Shown: piece after piece, positions 22,751 through 31,985 of the stretch
How positions within the stretch are numbered: position 1 is the stretch's first letter
Layout of the letters: each line of letters starts with the position of its first letter
Source: Adenophora triphylla var. japonica
Lineage: Eukaryota; Streptophyta; Magnoliopsida; Asterales; Campanulaceae
DNA: 64,000 bases
Assembly: GCA_022495995.1 (NCBI GenBank)
Contig: JAFEMH010002453.1
Coordinates: forward strand, 1 to 64,000
Reading direction: 5' to 3'
The notes under the pieces: model-generated
The model's database searches: none
What the model saw: only the letters and a program-made list of their open reading frames with translations
What the model was told of the DNA's origin: nothing
Program-made: the position numbers and the translations under genes

Positions 22751-23434
22751 AACAATAATCCCGACCTTCGCGGTCCGACCTCCACTCTCCTATCGAGACC
22801 TTCGCCGTTCGTCTTCCCGGCAACAAGAATAAGCTCCGAACCCCAAGGCACGAACGCCTTGCAACAATCCCTCTTCGGCCATCCTCGTAAGCTCCGAACA
22901 CCTTTTCACTTCAAAGAAGTGAACATTCATCTCCCGCCGCGCCGTAAGCTCCGACTGCTTCCACCTCGCCGGCAATGCAATAAGCTCCGCACAACAATCC
23001 CTCTTCGGCCATCAAGGTAAGCCCGAACGCTCATCCCTGCCAGGATAAACCCGGCAATGCAATAAGCCCAAGACCTAAGGCACGAACGCCCTCGCGCATC
23101 GCAACTCCGGCTTGAGGCGCCACACGCCTCGAAGGTTTCAAGTCCTGTGTTCCGACGCCTCCCAACAGCCTCCATTCAGTACATGTACTCGCGAATGGTC
23201 TCATTCAGTTTAGACGCCTCCTAACATGTCTCGCCAGTCAAGGTCCCCACGCGCGCCCTTGCACCCTTTCGAACTACGATCGGCTTGATTCCCGCTCGCG
23301 ATACGTAGGAATCCTTTTCGCTAAGGGTCCACCACCGACCGCCTGTGTCTCTTTCAAAGTAAGGCATCCCGATTTGATCCTTATCTTTTCAACGACCCCA
23401 CCTCCTTCGGAGGAGACGTCGCCGAGGGGCTAAC
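22751..23434 (+). other. E4 3' non-coding region with hairpin block A and PPT-like tract
   Basis: Degenerate repeats of a GTAAGCTCCGAACACC type occupy 22800-23070; CCTCC-type repeats follow at 23150-23225, reverse-complementary to the 30-bp E3 satellite unit. Hairpin block A is at 23271-23313 (CTACG 23274-23278, CGTAG 23304-23308). GCCGAGGGGCTAAC (23421-23434) directly precedes the LTR and is the likely polypurine tract. No gene is seen. Confidence 0.6.
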
Positions 23435-23915
23435 TATAAGTACCCAAATCCGGATCGCCCAAATCCGTCGAAAGTTAACCGAAATCCGTTAACCGGCCCG
23501 CTTCCAGTGTTAACCGAAACTCGTTAAACTCCCGTTGCCGTGCCAACGAGACGCCCCGGATCGCCCCGTGCATCCCGACGCCGAACCGTACTTAACACGT
23601 GTCATCTCACGTAAAAGTATGGCTTTCCCGAAAAACGCATTTTCCAGCACTTTCCGGGGCATTTCTGACATTTTCCTGATCGTTATTTTAAAAACGGACA
23701 AAACCGACCGGGACAAAATCCCACATGGCCGGTGACTCACAGGACACTTGGCACGCATGCCACCTCCCTCTAGTCACCCTTCAATCAAATTCAAAGGGAA
23801 AAGACTAAAATACCCCCGGTATACAAATAAAGTCCACCGACTCCCTCGTGCACTTTCCCCGAAATTGCCAGCAAGTCCCCTGCATTTCCAAAATACCCAA
23901 AACCCCCGGATTCGT

Positions 23916-23959
23916 GCAAAGTCCGTCCTGACTCCTACCGCATTTTTCACCTATAAATA
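23916..23959 (+). promoter_or_regulatory. E4 LTR promoter: degraded dyad plus TATA box
   Basis: CCGTCCTG (23923-23930), a degraded CCG-N2-CGG, is 21 bp upstream of TATAAATA (23952-23959). The flanking GCAAAGTCC and CTACCGC recur upstream of E4 aORF1. Confidence 0.5.
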
Positions 23960-24389
23960 GAAATGGCTGTCAAAGCCAAAAGAAGAACTTTTTTACCCCA
24001 AAAAATCACCACCCTCTCGGCCCAAACTGATTTCACCCCTTCCGAGCTTCCGTTCTGTCTCGATTCGCATGAAACCTTCGTATTTCGATCAAATACGCAC
24101 CTTACTACTTCGAAACAACCTTTCGAATCACTTTTCCGTGTCCCGTACACACCTCCCGAGCCAAAGGAGTCGACCCTAGCCATAGGTATAACTCCCTCTC
24201 TCTAAATCTCTCGTTCCATCTCGGTTTACGCGCCAGTCGCTACAACCATTTCGAACGTCGTTATCGAAATGTAGACGCCTCCGTCTAACGAGGTCCGATA
24301 CGTTTTAGCCCCTCGCTCCTCTTCTCTTTCCGTAAAAGAAGTAATCACGGGTTAAAACGGCGTTCCGACCCCGTTCCGTTTATTTTTAT

Positions 24390-25080
24390 CGTCATTTACC
24401 AATTCCGGATCGATCGATCCGTTGATCGTCATTTAATTTCTGTCATTTACAAATCCGAGCCGTTTGGCCTCGTTGATCGTCATTTACAAATCCGAGCCGA
24501 TTGGCCTCGTTGATCGTCATTTACGAATCCGGATCGTTTGATTCCGTTGATACCGCACTTTAAATACTGTCATTTACAAGTCCGACCCGTTTGGATCGTG
24601 ATAGTATTTACTTTTCAAAGTCCGAGTCGCAACCCGATTCGTTGATCGCATATCATTTAATACGCATTTTTTCCGTAAAAATCGTTAACAATGTAATGCC
24701 CGGTTCAAAACCGGAGTTCGTCCGTCGAACTCTCTTTCAAAACGCGCGACATGACGTTCGGCCTCCGAACGCTCATCTTCAAACTAAAAGCCGCCATTTG
24801 ACACTCAAAATCATTTAATACGTTTTTTCCCGTAAAAATCGTTAACAATGACATTCCCGGTTCAAAAACCGGAGTTCGACCTTCGAACTCCTTTTCAACT
24901 CAAAATCGACGTTTGCCACGCAAACGCTCATTTCAAACTCAAAGTCGACGTTTGCCACGCAAACGCTCATTTCAAACTCAAAACCGACGTTTGTCATTCA
25001 AACGCTCGTCTTTTCAAACAAAGTCACCTAATCCACGTTTGACATTCAAACCAAGATTAAGCTTGTCATTCAAGCCCCCA
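24390..25080 (+). repeat. Arrays of covarying palindromes in the E4 LTR
   Basis: At 24390-24660, units of about 40 bp carry dyads such as CCGAGCCGTTTGGCCTCG. At 24700-25080, units of about 36-40 bp carry dyads GAGTTCGTCCGTCGAACTC, CGTTTGCCACGCAAACG, CGTTTGTCATTCAAACG and GCTTGTCATTCAAGC. Arms change together between units while spacers stay similar. The E3 LTR has the same two arrays (27037-27500, 27570-27850). Confidence 0.8.
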
Positions 25081-25460
25081 TTTCAAAAGACACACACACA
25101 CACATGATTTCGAGAAAGGTAGAAAGACTCATCATGCGAGGCGTTTCGGGCGATCTCGTCATACTCTACCCGAAACGTAACTTGACCTCCGAACCTAACA
25201 ATCTCTGGTACTAAAAGCTTTTTACTCATTTTTGATGCCAATAAAAATGATCCCCCTTTTCAAATCATTTTCCTAAGTTTTTGCTACCAATAAAAACGAC
25301 ACCATTTTCAATAGCCGTTTCTCAACGTTTGGGCTCAAAATACAAAAACCGCGTGGCGACTCCTCATTTTTTTCCTTCCCATGAAGCGAGGTCTCAGACA
25401 CCAACCCCCCGTGAAAGACAACCGCGTTTCGCGCCCCGCGCGAAATCCCGGGTAATTTCA

Positions 25461-26625
25461 CCATTCGGCTTTGGTAGGCTCGAATGTGTTCCATGGCCTT
25501 TAGTCGGCGTTCGTCCAGTATGGCCAATTCGTCATGCCAACTTCGGAGACATTCCACTTCATTGACTTCATTTTCTAATAGCACTCGGAGTGATGGGATT
25601 TCTAACTCTATGGACAATACTGCTTCCATTCCATAGGTCAGGGTGAATGGAGATTCTCCCGTGGCAGTCCTTACTGATGTTCGGTAGCCCCAAAGTGCCA
25701 GATACAGCTTCTCGGGCCAATCTCATCCTTGTACTGTCATTTTTCTGATGATCTATTCGAGGGTCTTGTTTGCTGCTTCCACTGCGCCGTTGGTTTGCGG
25801 CCTGTAAGGAGAGGACTTATGGTGGGTGATCTTAAATTCCGCCAATAGTCTGTCGCAGTCTCCCTTGAAGTGAGATCTGTTTTCTGATATGCCCTCGTGT
25901 GGGATGCCATATTGGCATATGATGTTTTCTTTGAAGAACTGGGTGACCTTCTTGGAAGTCAACACTTTGTAGGACTTGGCTTCGACCCATTTTGTGAAGT
26001 AGTCGATGGCTACCAAGACGAACTCGTGGTCGTTGCTTCCGGGCGGAGTGATCTTCCCAATGACGTCGATTCCCCAAGTGGCAAAAGGCCAGGGAGTGGT
26101 CATGCAGTAGAGATCATGAGGGGGAAGATGGTTAAGGTTGGAGAATCGCTGGCACTTGTCGCAGCTTCTGACAAAGTGGATGCAGTCTGCTTCCATGGAG
26201 ATCCAGTAGTAGCCCATTCGAAGAATGATCTGCATCAGGGCTCGAGCATTCATGTGGGTACCACAAGCCCCATTGTGGACTTCGTTCATGAGCTCGACCG
26301 CCTTTTCATTGCTGATGCACCAGAGGAGTGGTCCTTGGTAGCGCTTCTTGTATAGCATATTCCCCAGGATGACAAAGTGAGAGGCAAGGCGCTTTAGGGC
26401 CACAATGCTCTTGGCTTTGATCCCTTTTTTGTATTTGCCTTCCTCATTTATGAAAGAGGTTTCTTCGTTTTTGAGGTATTGGTAGATTTGGTTGTACCAC
26501 GGCTATTTGATTGGCTTGGGCGCTGCCTCAATTTCACAGTAGTAGGCAGGAATTTCCTTCCTACTTTGAATGGCTTTACCGTCATCCCTTCGGGGATCTC
26601 TATGAGTGAAGCCAAGGTGGCTAGG
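25461..26625 (-). pseudogene. E0: RNase H end and integrase fragment, flanked by inverted LTRs
   Basis: On the minus strand this reads the RNase H end (GRKFPAYYCEIE-like, about 26560), PWYNQIYQYLKNEETSF (about 26505), the integrase zinc finger (H in EVHNGACGTHMNARAL, Cys pair in CDKCQRF), the core (GIDVIGKI, then ISENRSHF where ISDNGSHF is expected, then QTNGAVEAANKTLE) and RVLLENEVNEVE. Stops are few (TAG before PWYNQ, TAG after KTLE, TGA after TVQG). It ends abruptly in AYQSRM at both E4 and E3 borders. The second catalytic Asp is Glu, so it was inactive apart from truncation. It is the oldest identifiable layer. Confidence 0.85.
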
Positions 26626-27036
26626 TGAAATTACCCGGATCGCGCGCGGAACGCGGCGAGCGACTTTCGCAAACTTGGGACCTCGCTGAAAAGGAGAGGG
26701 AGGAGTCGCCACACCGTTTTGTATTATGAGCCTAAACTTTGAAAAAGACTGGTTTGAAAAGGAGGCCATTTTGATTAGTAGCCAAAACTTGGAAAAGGCT
26801 TTGAAAAAGGGGACGTTTTGATTGGTAGCCAAAACTTGGAAAAGACTTTAAAAAAGGGGACATTTTGATTGGTAGCCAAAACTTGGAAAAGGCTTTTTTG
26901 GACCAGAGATTGTTAGGTTCGGAGGTCACGTTACGTTTTGGGAAGAGTATATTGAGATCACCCGAAATGCCTGGTATGATGAGTCTTTCTACCTTTCTCG
27001 AAAAGTGTGTGTGTGTGTATTGCATTTTGAAAAGGG

Positions 27037-27850
27037 GCTTGAATGACAAGCTTTAATCTTGGTTTGAGTGACAAACGTTGATTTGTGGTAAAATGAGCGT
27101 TTGAATGACAAACGTCGATTTTGAGTTAGAAAAAGGGGTTTGAATGACGAACTTGTTCGAATGACGAACTTGAATCTTTAGTTTGAATGACAAACGTTGA
27201 TTTTGTTAAAAGAGCGTTTGAATGTCAAACGTCGATTTTAAGTCAGAAATGAGCGTTTGAATATAAAACGTCGGGTTTTGAGTCAGAAATGAGCGTTTGA
27301 ATGTCAAACGTCGGGTTTTGAGTCGGAAATGAGCGTTTGAATGTCAAACGTCGATTTTGAGTTGTTTTGAAAACAGGTTCGAATGTCGAACTTGAATCTT
27401 TAGTTTGAATGACAAACGTTGATTTTAGTAAAAGAGCGTTTGAATGTCAAACGTCGGTTTTTTTACGTTGTTTTGAAAAGGAGTTCGAATGACGAACTTT
27501 CAGTTTGAACCGGGCATTATAATGTTACCAATTTTATGAAAAAGGTAATAAATGAGATGCGATCAACGAGTCATTTTGTGACTCGGACATTTGTAAGTAA
27601 ATACTATCACCAAACCAAACGGTTTGGACTTGTAAATGACAATATTGAAATGCTGTGTCAACGGAATCGAACGATCCGGACGGTAAAAGTGCGATCGACG
27701 AGCCAAATGGCTCGGATTTGTAAAGGTGCATAAAGCAAATAGCGATATCGACGGATCAAACGATCCGGACTTTGTAAATGATAATCACGAACCAAACGGT
27801 TCGAACGGTAAAGAGAGAATCAACGGATCGAACGATCTAGACGGTAAATG
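27037..27850 (-). repeat. Arrays of covarying palindromes in the E3 LTR
   Basis: At 27037-27500, units of about 41 bp hold GCTTG-AATGA-CAAGC, GTTTG-AATGA-CAAAC, GTTCG-AATGT-CGAAC and CGTTTGA-ATG-TCAAACG. At 27570-27850, units hold CGAGCC-AAAT-GGCTCG, CGAACC-AAAC-GGTTCG, GGATC-AAAC-GATCC and GAGTCA-TTTTG-TGACTC. Loops are nearly constant while both arms change in step. The arrays lie downstream of the LTR TATA box in the transcribed direction. Confidence 0.8.
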
Positions 27851-28286
27851 ACAGAAACGTAAAAAGGGGACTTGAACGCCGCTTTAACCCGAAATTACTT
27901 CTCTTACGGGAGAGAATATGATCAGGGACTAAAATGTATCAAGTCCCGAAGACGGCGTTACGTCTACATTTTGAGGGTTTCGATCGGATCGAAAATAGCA
28001 TTTGATGCATAAATCGAGACGAAACGGAGTTTTAGAGAGAGAGAGAGAGAGAGAGTGTTACGTATGGCTAGGGATTGACTCTTTGGATCATAAGGCACAT
28101 ATGGGATACGATTTAGTGTTTAGGAGGTGTTTCAAAAGTGTTTGGCTCGTGTTTGGTCGGAAAATGTGGTTTTCACGCAAATCGAGGCATTTTCCGGGGC
28201 TCGGGAGGGGGTATAGGCTGCTAGAACCGTGGGGTTTTCAGGAGAGGTAATAAAATTATGCCCTTTTTACAGAATGATAGCCTCTG

Positions 28287-28326
28287 TATTTATAGGGGTA
28301 ATTTTGAAGAACAGGCCGTCCGGCCT
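28287..28326 (-). promoter_or_regulatory. E3 LTR promoter: TATA box plus AGGCCGTCCGGCCT
   Basis: TATTTATA (28287-28294; TATAAATA on the minus strand) lies 21 bp from the CCGTCCGG core (28316-28323) of AGGCCGTCCGGCCT (28313-28326), which is followed by AAACTTCAATTTGG. A weaker second copy is GGTCGGACGGCCT at 28408-28420. The dyad and the CAATTTGG extension recur upstream of E3 aORF1. Confidence 0.65.
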
Positions 28327-28823
28327 AAACTTCAATTTGGGGTTTTTTTTTGGGTATTTTGGAAATTGCAGAGACTTGATGAGGATTTTGGTTTTTCATG
28401 TAATACTGGTCGGACGGCCTAACTATCAATTTCAGGGATATTTTGGTCTTTTCACCCTTGAATTTGATTGATGGGGATGGGGGAGGCTGTGCATGTGTGC
28501 CATGTGTCCATATGAGTCACCAAGGGTAGAGTTTTTGTCCCGTTAATCCCGATTTTGACTGTTTTCTAAATAACTGTCCGAAAAATGTCCGGAACGGCCC
28601 TGAAAAGTCCCAGAAATAGCGTTTTTTGAGGAAAGCGGTACTTTTACGTGTGATAATGTGTGTTGAGTATGCTTTGGATTCGAGATGCAAGGGGCAGTCC
28701 TGGGAAGTCTCGTTGACTCGGGAATGGGGAGTTTAACGGGTTCCGGTTAACATGGAAAGGGCCTGTTAACGGTTTCCGGTTAACTTTTAACGGATTTTAA
28801 CGATCCGGATTTGGGTACTTATA

Positions 28824-30612
28824 GTAGCCCCCCAGCAACATCACTTTCGAAGGACGTGGGGTTGTTGAAAAAGATAAGGATCCAAATCGAGGGATGCCTT
28901 ATTTGGAGAGACCTAAGCGGCCAAATGGCTGGACCCTTAGCGAAAGGATTCCTAGGTATCCCAAGCGGGAATCAAGCCGATCGTAGTTCATGGGTGCGAG
29001 GACGTTTCGTAGGGGCCTCGACTTGTGGGGGAATGATTAGGAGGAGTTCGTCCTGGTTGAGACTGATTTGAAGGCGTCTAAACCTGAGTGTGACTATTCG
29101 GAGGCGTTTGAACCTATGGGGGATGTAATTGGAGGTGTCTTAACCTAAGTGAGACTGTTCGGAGGAGTATGAACCTATGTGAAACTGTTTGGAGGCGTTC
29201 TTAACCTGAGTGAGACTGTTCGGAGGCGTCTGGACCTGAGGGAAACTGTTTGGAGGTGTTCTAACCTGAGTGAGACTGTTCGGAGGCATCTGAACCTATG
29301 GGAAACTGTTTGGAGGTGTTCTAACCTTAGTGAGACTGGTCAGAGGCGTTTGAACCTGAGGGAAACTGTTTGGAGGCGTTCTATCCTGAGTGAGACTGTT
29401 GGAGGTGTCTGAACCTATGGGAAACTGTTTGGAGGCGTTCTAACCTGAGTGAGACTGTTCGAAGGCGTCTGAACCTATGGGAAAATGTTTGGAGGCATTC
29501 TAACCTGAGTGAGACTGTTCGAAGGCGTCTGAACCTATGGGAAACTGTTTGGAGGCGTTCTAACCTGAGTGAGACTGTTCAGAGGCGTCTGGACATGAGG
29601 GAAACTGTTTGGAGGCGTTCTAACCTGAGTGAGACTGTTCAGAGGCGTCTGAACCTATGGAAAACTGTTTGGAGGCGTTCTATCCTAAGTGAGACTGTTC
29701 AGAGGCATCTGAACCTGAGGGAAATTATTTGGAGGCGTTCTATCCTTAGTGAGACTGTTCGGAGGCGTCTGAACCTATGGGAAACTGTTTGGAGGGGTTC
29801 TAACCTGAGTGAGACTGTTCAGAGGCGTCTGAACCTATGGAAAACAGTTTAGAGGCGTTCTAACCTGAGTGATACTGTTCAAAGGAGTCTGAACCTGAGG
29901 TAAATTGTTTGGAGGCATTCTAACCTGAGGTGAAAGTGCTCGTGCCTTTGGGGATATAGTGGGAATGATGGGAATAGTTGTGTTATACTGGCGTTTTTAA
30001 CAACACGAAAGAATTGACGTTCCAACATCGGGGTTAGGAACGAAATGTGATCTCGGGAGAGAATGACACATTACTGGGGAAAAGCGTCCAGAGTTATAAC
30101 AAAGGCGGTTAGGAACTGAGGAGATTGATTGACGTTCCTTTAGAATGATTGTCTTAGGATCCTGTTGGGGAGAAATGTTCGGGCTTACGACGACGGCCGA
30201 AGAGGGATTGTTGTGCGGGCTTACATTGATTGCCGTTGAGATGGTCGGGCTTACGATGACTGCCGGGGAAGTGATTGTTCACCTGCTGGGGGGAAGAGAT
30301 ACTCGGGCTTACTATGGTGGCCGAAGAGGGATTGTTGTGCGGGCTTACATTGATTGCCGCTGAGGTGGGAAGGTCGGGCTTACGATTGACGGCCGGGATT
30401 TACCCTTTGGAGTAGGGGGCGTTAGAAATGTCTAACTGGAATTTAACCTCTGGAGAGGGGCGTTAGAAATGTTTAACTGGAATTTAACCTCTGGAGAGGC
30501 GGCGTCAGAAATGTCTAACTGGGAAAATTTTAACTTTTGAGGAAAAGTATCAAATTTGGAAAGATGAGGGGCTGAATTGGCATTTGGGCCAAAGTGGCCC
30601 ATCACGTAAAAG
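28824..30612 (-). other. E3 3' non-coding region: PPT-like tract, hairpin A, 30-bp satellite
   Basis: On the minus strand GCTGGGGGGCTAC (28836-28824) precedes the LTR. Hairpin block A is at 28952-28986, with inner TCCC-AAGC-GGGA (28959-28970) and one outer-arm base changed. From 29040 to 29960 about 30 units of 30 bp (GGAGGCGTTCTAACCTGAGT plus GAGACTGTTC) form alternating pairs, a 60-bp higher-order unit. At 30160-30400 a CGGGCTTACATTGATTGCCG unit repeats about five times; at 30413-30530 a GGGGCGTTAGAAATGTCTAA unit repeats three times. No gene is seen. Confidence 0.75.
29040..29960 (+). repeat. E3 satellite, 30-bp monomer in 60-bp pairs
   Basis: Monomers of the GGAGGCGTTCTAACCTGAGT type alternate with the AGAGGCGTCTGAACCTATGG type, each ending in GA(G/A)ACTGTT(C/T). 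The length is divisible by three, so a repetitive ORF appears on the plus strand; it is not a gene. Confidence 0.9.
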
Positions 30613-30650
30613 AGGCCGGACGGCCTATGTCTCAATTTGGACAATTTAAA
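30613..30650 (+). promoter_or_regulatory. E3 aORF1 promoter: AGGCCGGACGGCCT plus TTTAAA box
   Basis: AGGCCGGACGGCCT (30613-30626) is followed by ATGTCTCAATTTGG and, 20 bp after the dyad core, ATTTAAA (30644-30650). The start codon is at 30776. The dyad and CTCAATTTGG match the LTR of the same element (28313-28342). Confidence 0.65.
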
Positions 30651-31149
30651 GCAGCCGTCGGCCATTAGAGAGAAAGAGAGAAAATTTGAGAGATTTTTCG
30701 AGAGGAAGAGAGAAAAGAGAGAAAAATTTGTCATTTTTCTTCGATCTTTGTTGAAATCTTCGAGAGATTATTGCTATGGAAGCAGGATTGGGGCGGAGGG
30801 GTCGACATAGAAGGACCGATAATGAGAGGAAGAGGCTCAAGAGGACGGTGCAAACCACCACTCTTCCCATGGATCCGATCGAGTTTTACAAAGCTCGGGA
30901 TAGCTTTAAATCTAAGGAGGGGATAGCGAGGAAGGTAAGCATCCTCTAAATTCCTTTGAATTTTAGAATTTGCATTCTTGAAATCTTGGAATTTTGACTT
31001 GAATTGTGTTAGGGTTCTTGATGCCCGATTTGGGGCTTTTGATCTTGCGATGCCCTTTTGTCGAAATTGACTTTAGCTTAGTGCAATTGAAGTTATAGGT
31101 AGACAACGTAGAAATTTTGGTAGAAAAATTCCAGGTCTAGGGGCGTTTT

Positions 31150-31490
31150 CCAAAATTAAAGTGAGTTTAATTCGGGACGGAGTAATTTTTGAAATGTTTG
31201 AAAGTTCTGTTTTAGACGGATTTTTCGAAATGTTCTGAAAGTTCCGGGTTTGACGGATTTTTCGAATTTTTTTGAAAGTTCCGGGTTCGAAATGTTTTGA
31301 AAGTTCCGGGTTTGAAGGGTTTTTCAAAATGTTCTGAAAGTTCCGGGTTTGACGGATTTTTCGAAATGTTCTGAAAGTTCCGGGTTTGACGGGTTTTTCG
31401 AAATGTTTTGAAAGTTCCGGGTTTGACGGTTTTTCCAACTTGGTTTTGAAAGTTCCGGGCTTGACGGGTTTTTCAAAATGACTTGTACAT
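31150..31490 (+). repeat. Intronic repeat of E3 aORF1, about 36 bp
   Basis: About nine units of TTTTGAAAGTTCCGGGTTTG plus ACGGATTTTTCGAAATG lie in intron 1. They are homologous to the shorter E4 array at 20790-20960. Confidence 0.85.
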
Positions 31491-31499
31491 TTTTGAGAT

Positions 31500-31985
31500 T
31501 TCGAACCGTTAATACTCCGACTGGGACGGAAATATTTTAGGGAAATGAACCGTTAATGAACGGAATTTTGAAACTTGAACCGTTAATACTCCGACTGGGC
31601 TGGAAATATTTTAGGGAAGTGAACCGTTAATGAACGGGATTTTGAAACTTGAACCGTTAATACTCCGACTGGGACAGAAATATTTTAGGGAAGTGAACCG
31701 TTAATGAACGGGATTTTGAAACTGAACCGTTAATACTCCGACTGGGACGGAAATATTTTATGGAAGTGAACCGTTAATGAACGGGATTTTGAAACTTGAA
31801 CCGTTAATACTCTGACTGGGACGGAAATATTTTAGGGAAATAAACCGTTAATGAACGGGATTTTGAAACTGAACCGTTAATACTCCGATTGGGACGGAAA
31901 TATTTTAGGAAAATGAACCGTTAATGAACGGGATTTTGAAATTTGAACCGTTAATACTCCGACTGGGACGGAAATATTTTAGGAA
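31500..31985 (+). repeat. Intronic repeat of E3 aORF1, about 73 bp
   Basis: Six to seven tandem units of GAACCGTTAATACTCCGACT, GGGACGGAAATATTTTAGGG and AACCGTTAATGAACGGGATT. Each unit holds GAACCGTTAATGAACGG. The units are very similar, so amplification is recent. I see no matching array in E4. Confidence 0.9.

Larger units (their letters stand above)
8832..25460 (+). mobile_element. E4: Tat/Ogre-type element from gag to 3' LTR
   Basis: This holds gag, protease, linker, RT, RNase H and integrase on the plus strand (8832-16322), then two convergent antisense genes (minus strand, 16700-21370), a 34-bp satellite, a hairpin block, a GAGGGGCTAAC tract and the 3' LTR (23435-25460). The 5' LTR and start of gag are missing because E5 inserted at 8831. 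The right LTR end lies inside the E0 integrase. The whole element is riddled with small indels, yet rich in CpG. Confidence 0.85.
23435..25460 (+). repeat. 3' LTR of E4 (2026 bp)
   Basis: It starts TATAAGTACCC and ends GGTAATTTCA. It is homologous to the E3 LTR (26626-28823) in inverted orientation, at roughly 80 percent by eye in the best parts. TATAAATA is at 23952. The transcribed part (24380-25080) is made of palindromic repeat units. A (CA)n run is at 25090-25104, and the GCGTGGCGACTCC block near 25360 marks the U5 side. It abuts the E0 integrase at 25461. Confidence 0.85.
26626..28823 (-). repeat. 3' LTR of E3 (2198 bp)
   Basis: The plus strand begins TGAAATTACCCGG and ends GGGTACTTATA, so in its own sense it runs TATAAG...CA, like E4. 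It carries the GGAGTCGCCACACC block at about 26704, (GT)n at 27006, two palindrome arrays, (GA)n at 28014-28035 and a TATA box at 28287-28294. There is no PBS on its left, so it is a 3' LTR inserted into E0. Confidence 0.85.

Noticed and set aside
21700..22758. Overlapping long frames of about 240 and 350 codons on the plus strand
   Set aside because: Both are readings of the 34-bp satellite; being open in more than one frame shows lack of stops in the unit, not coding.
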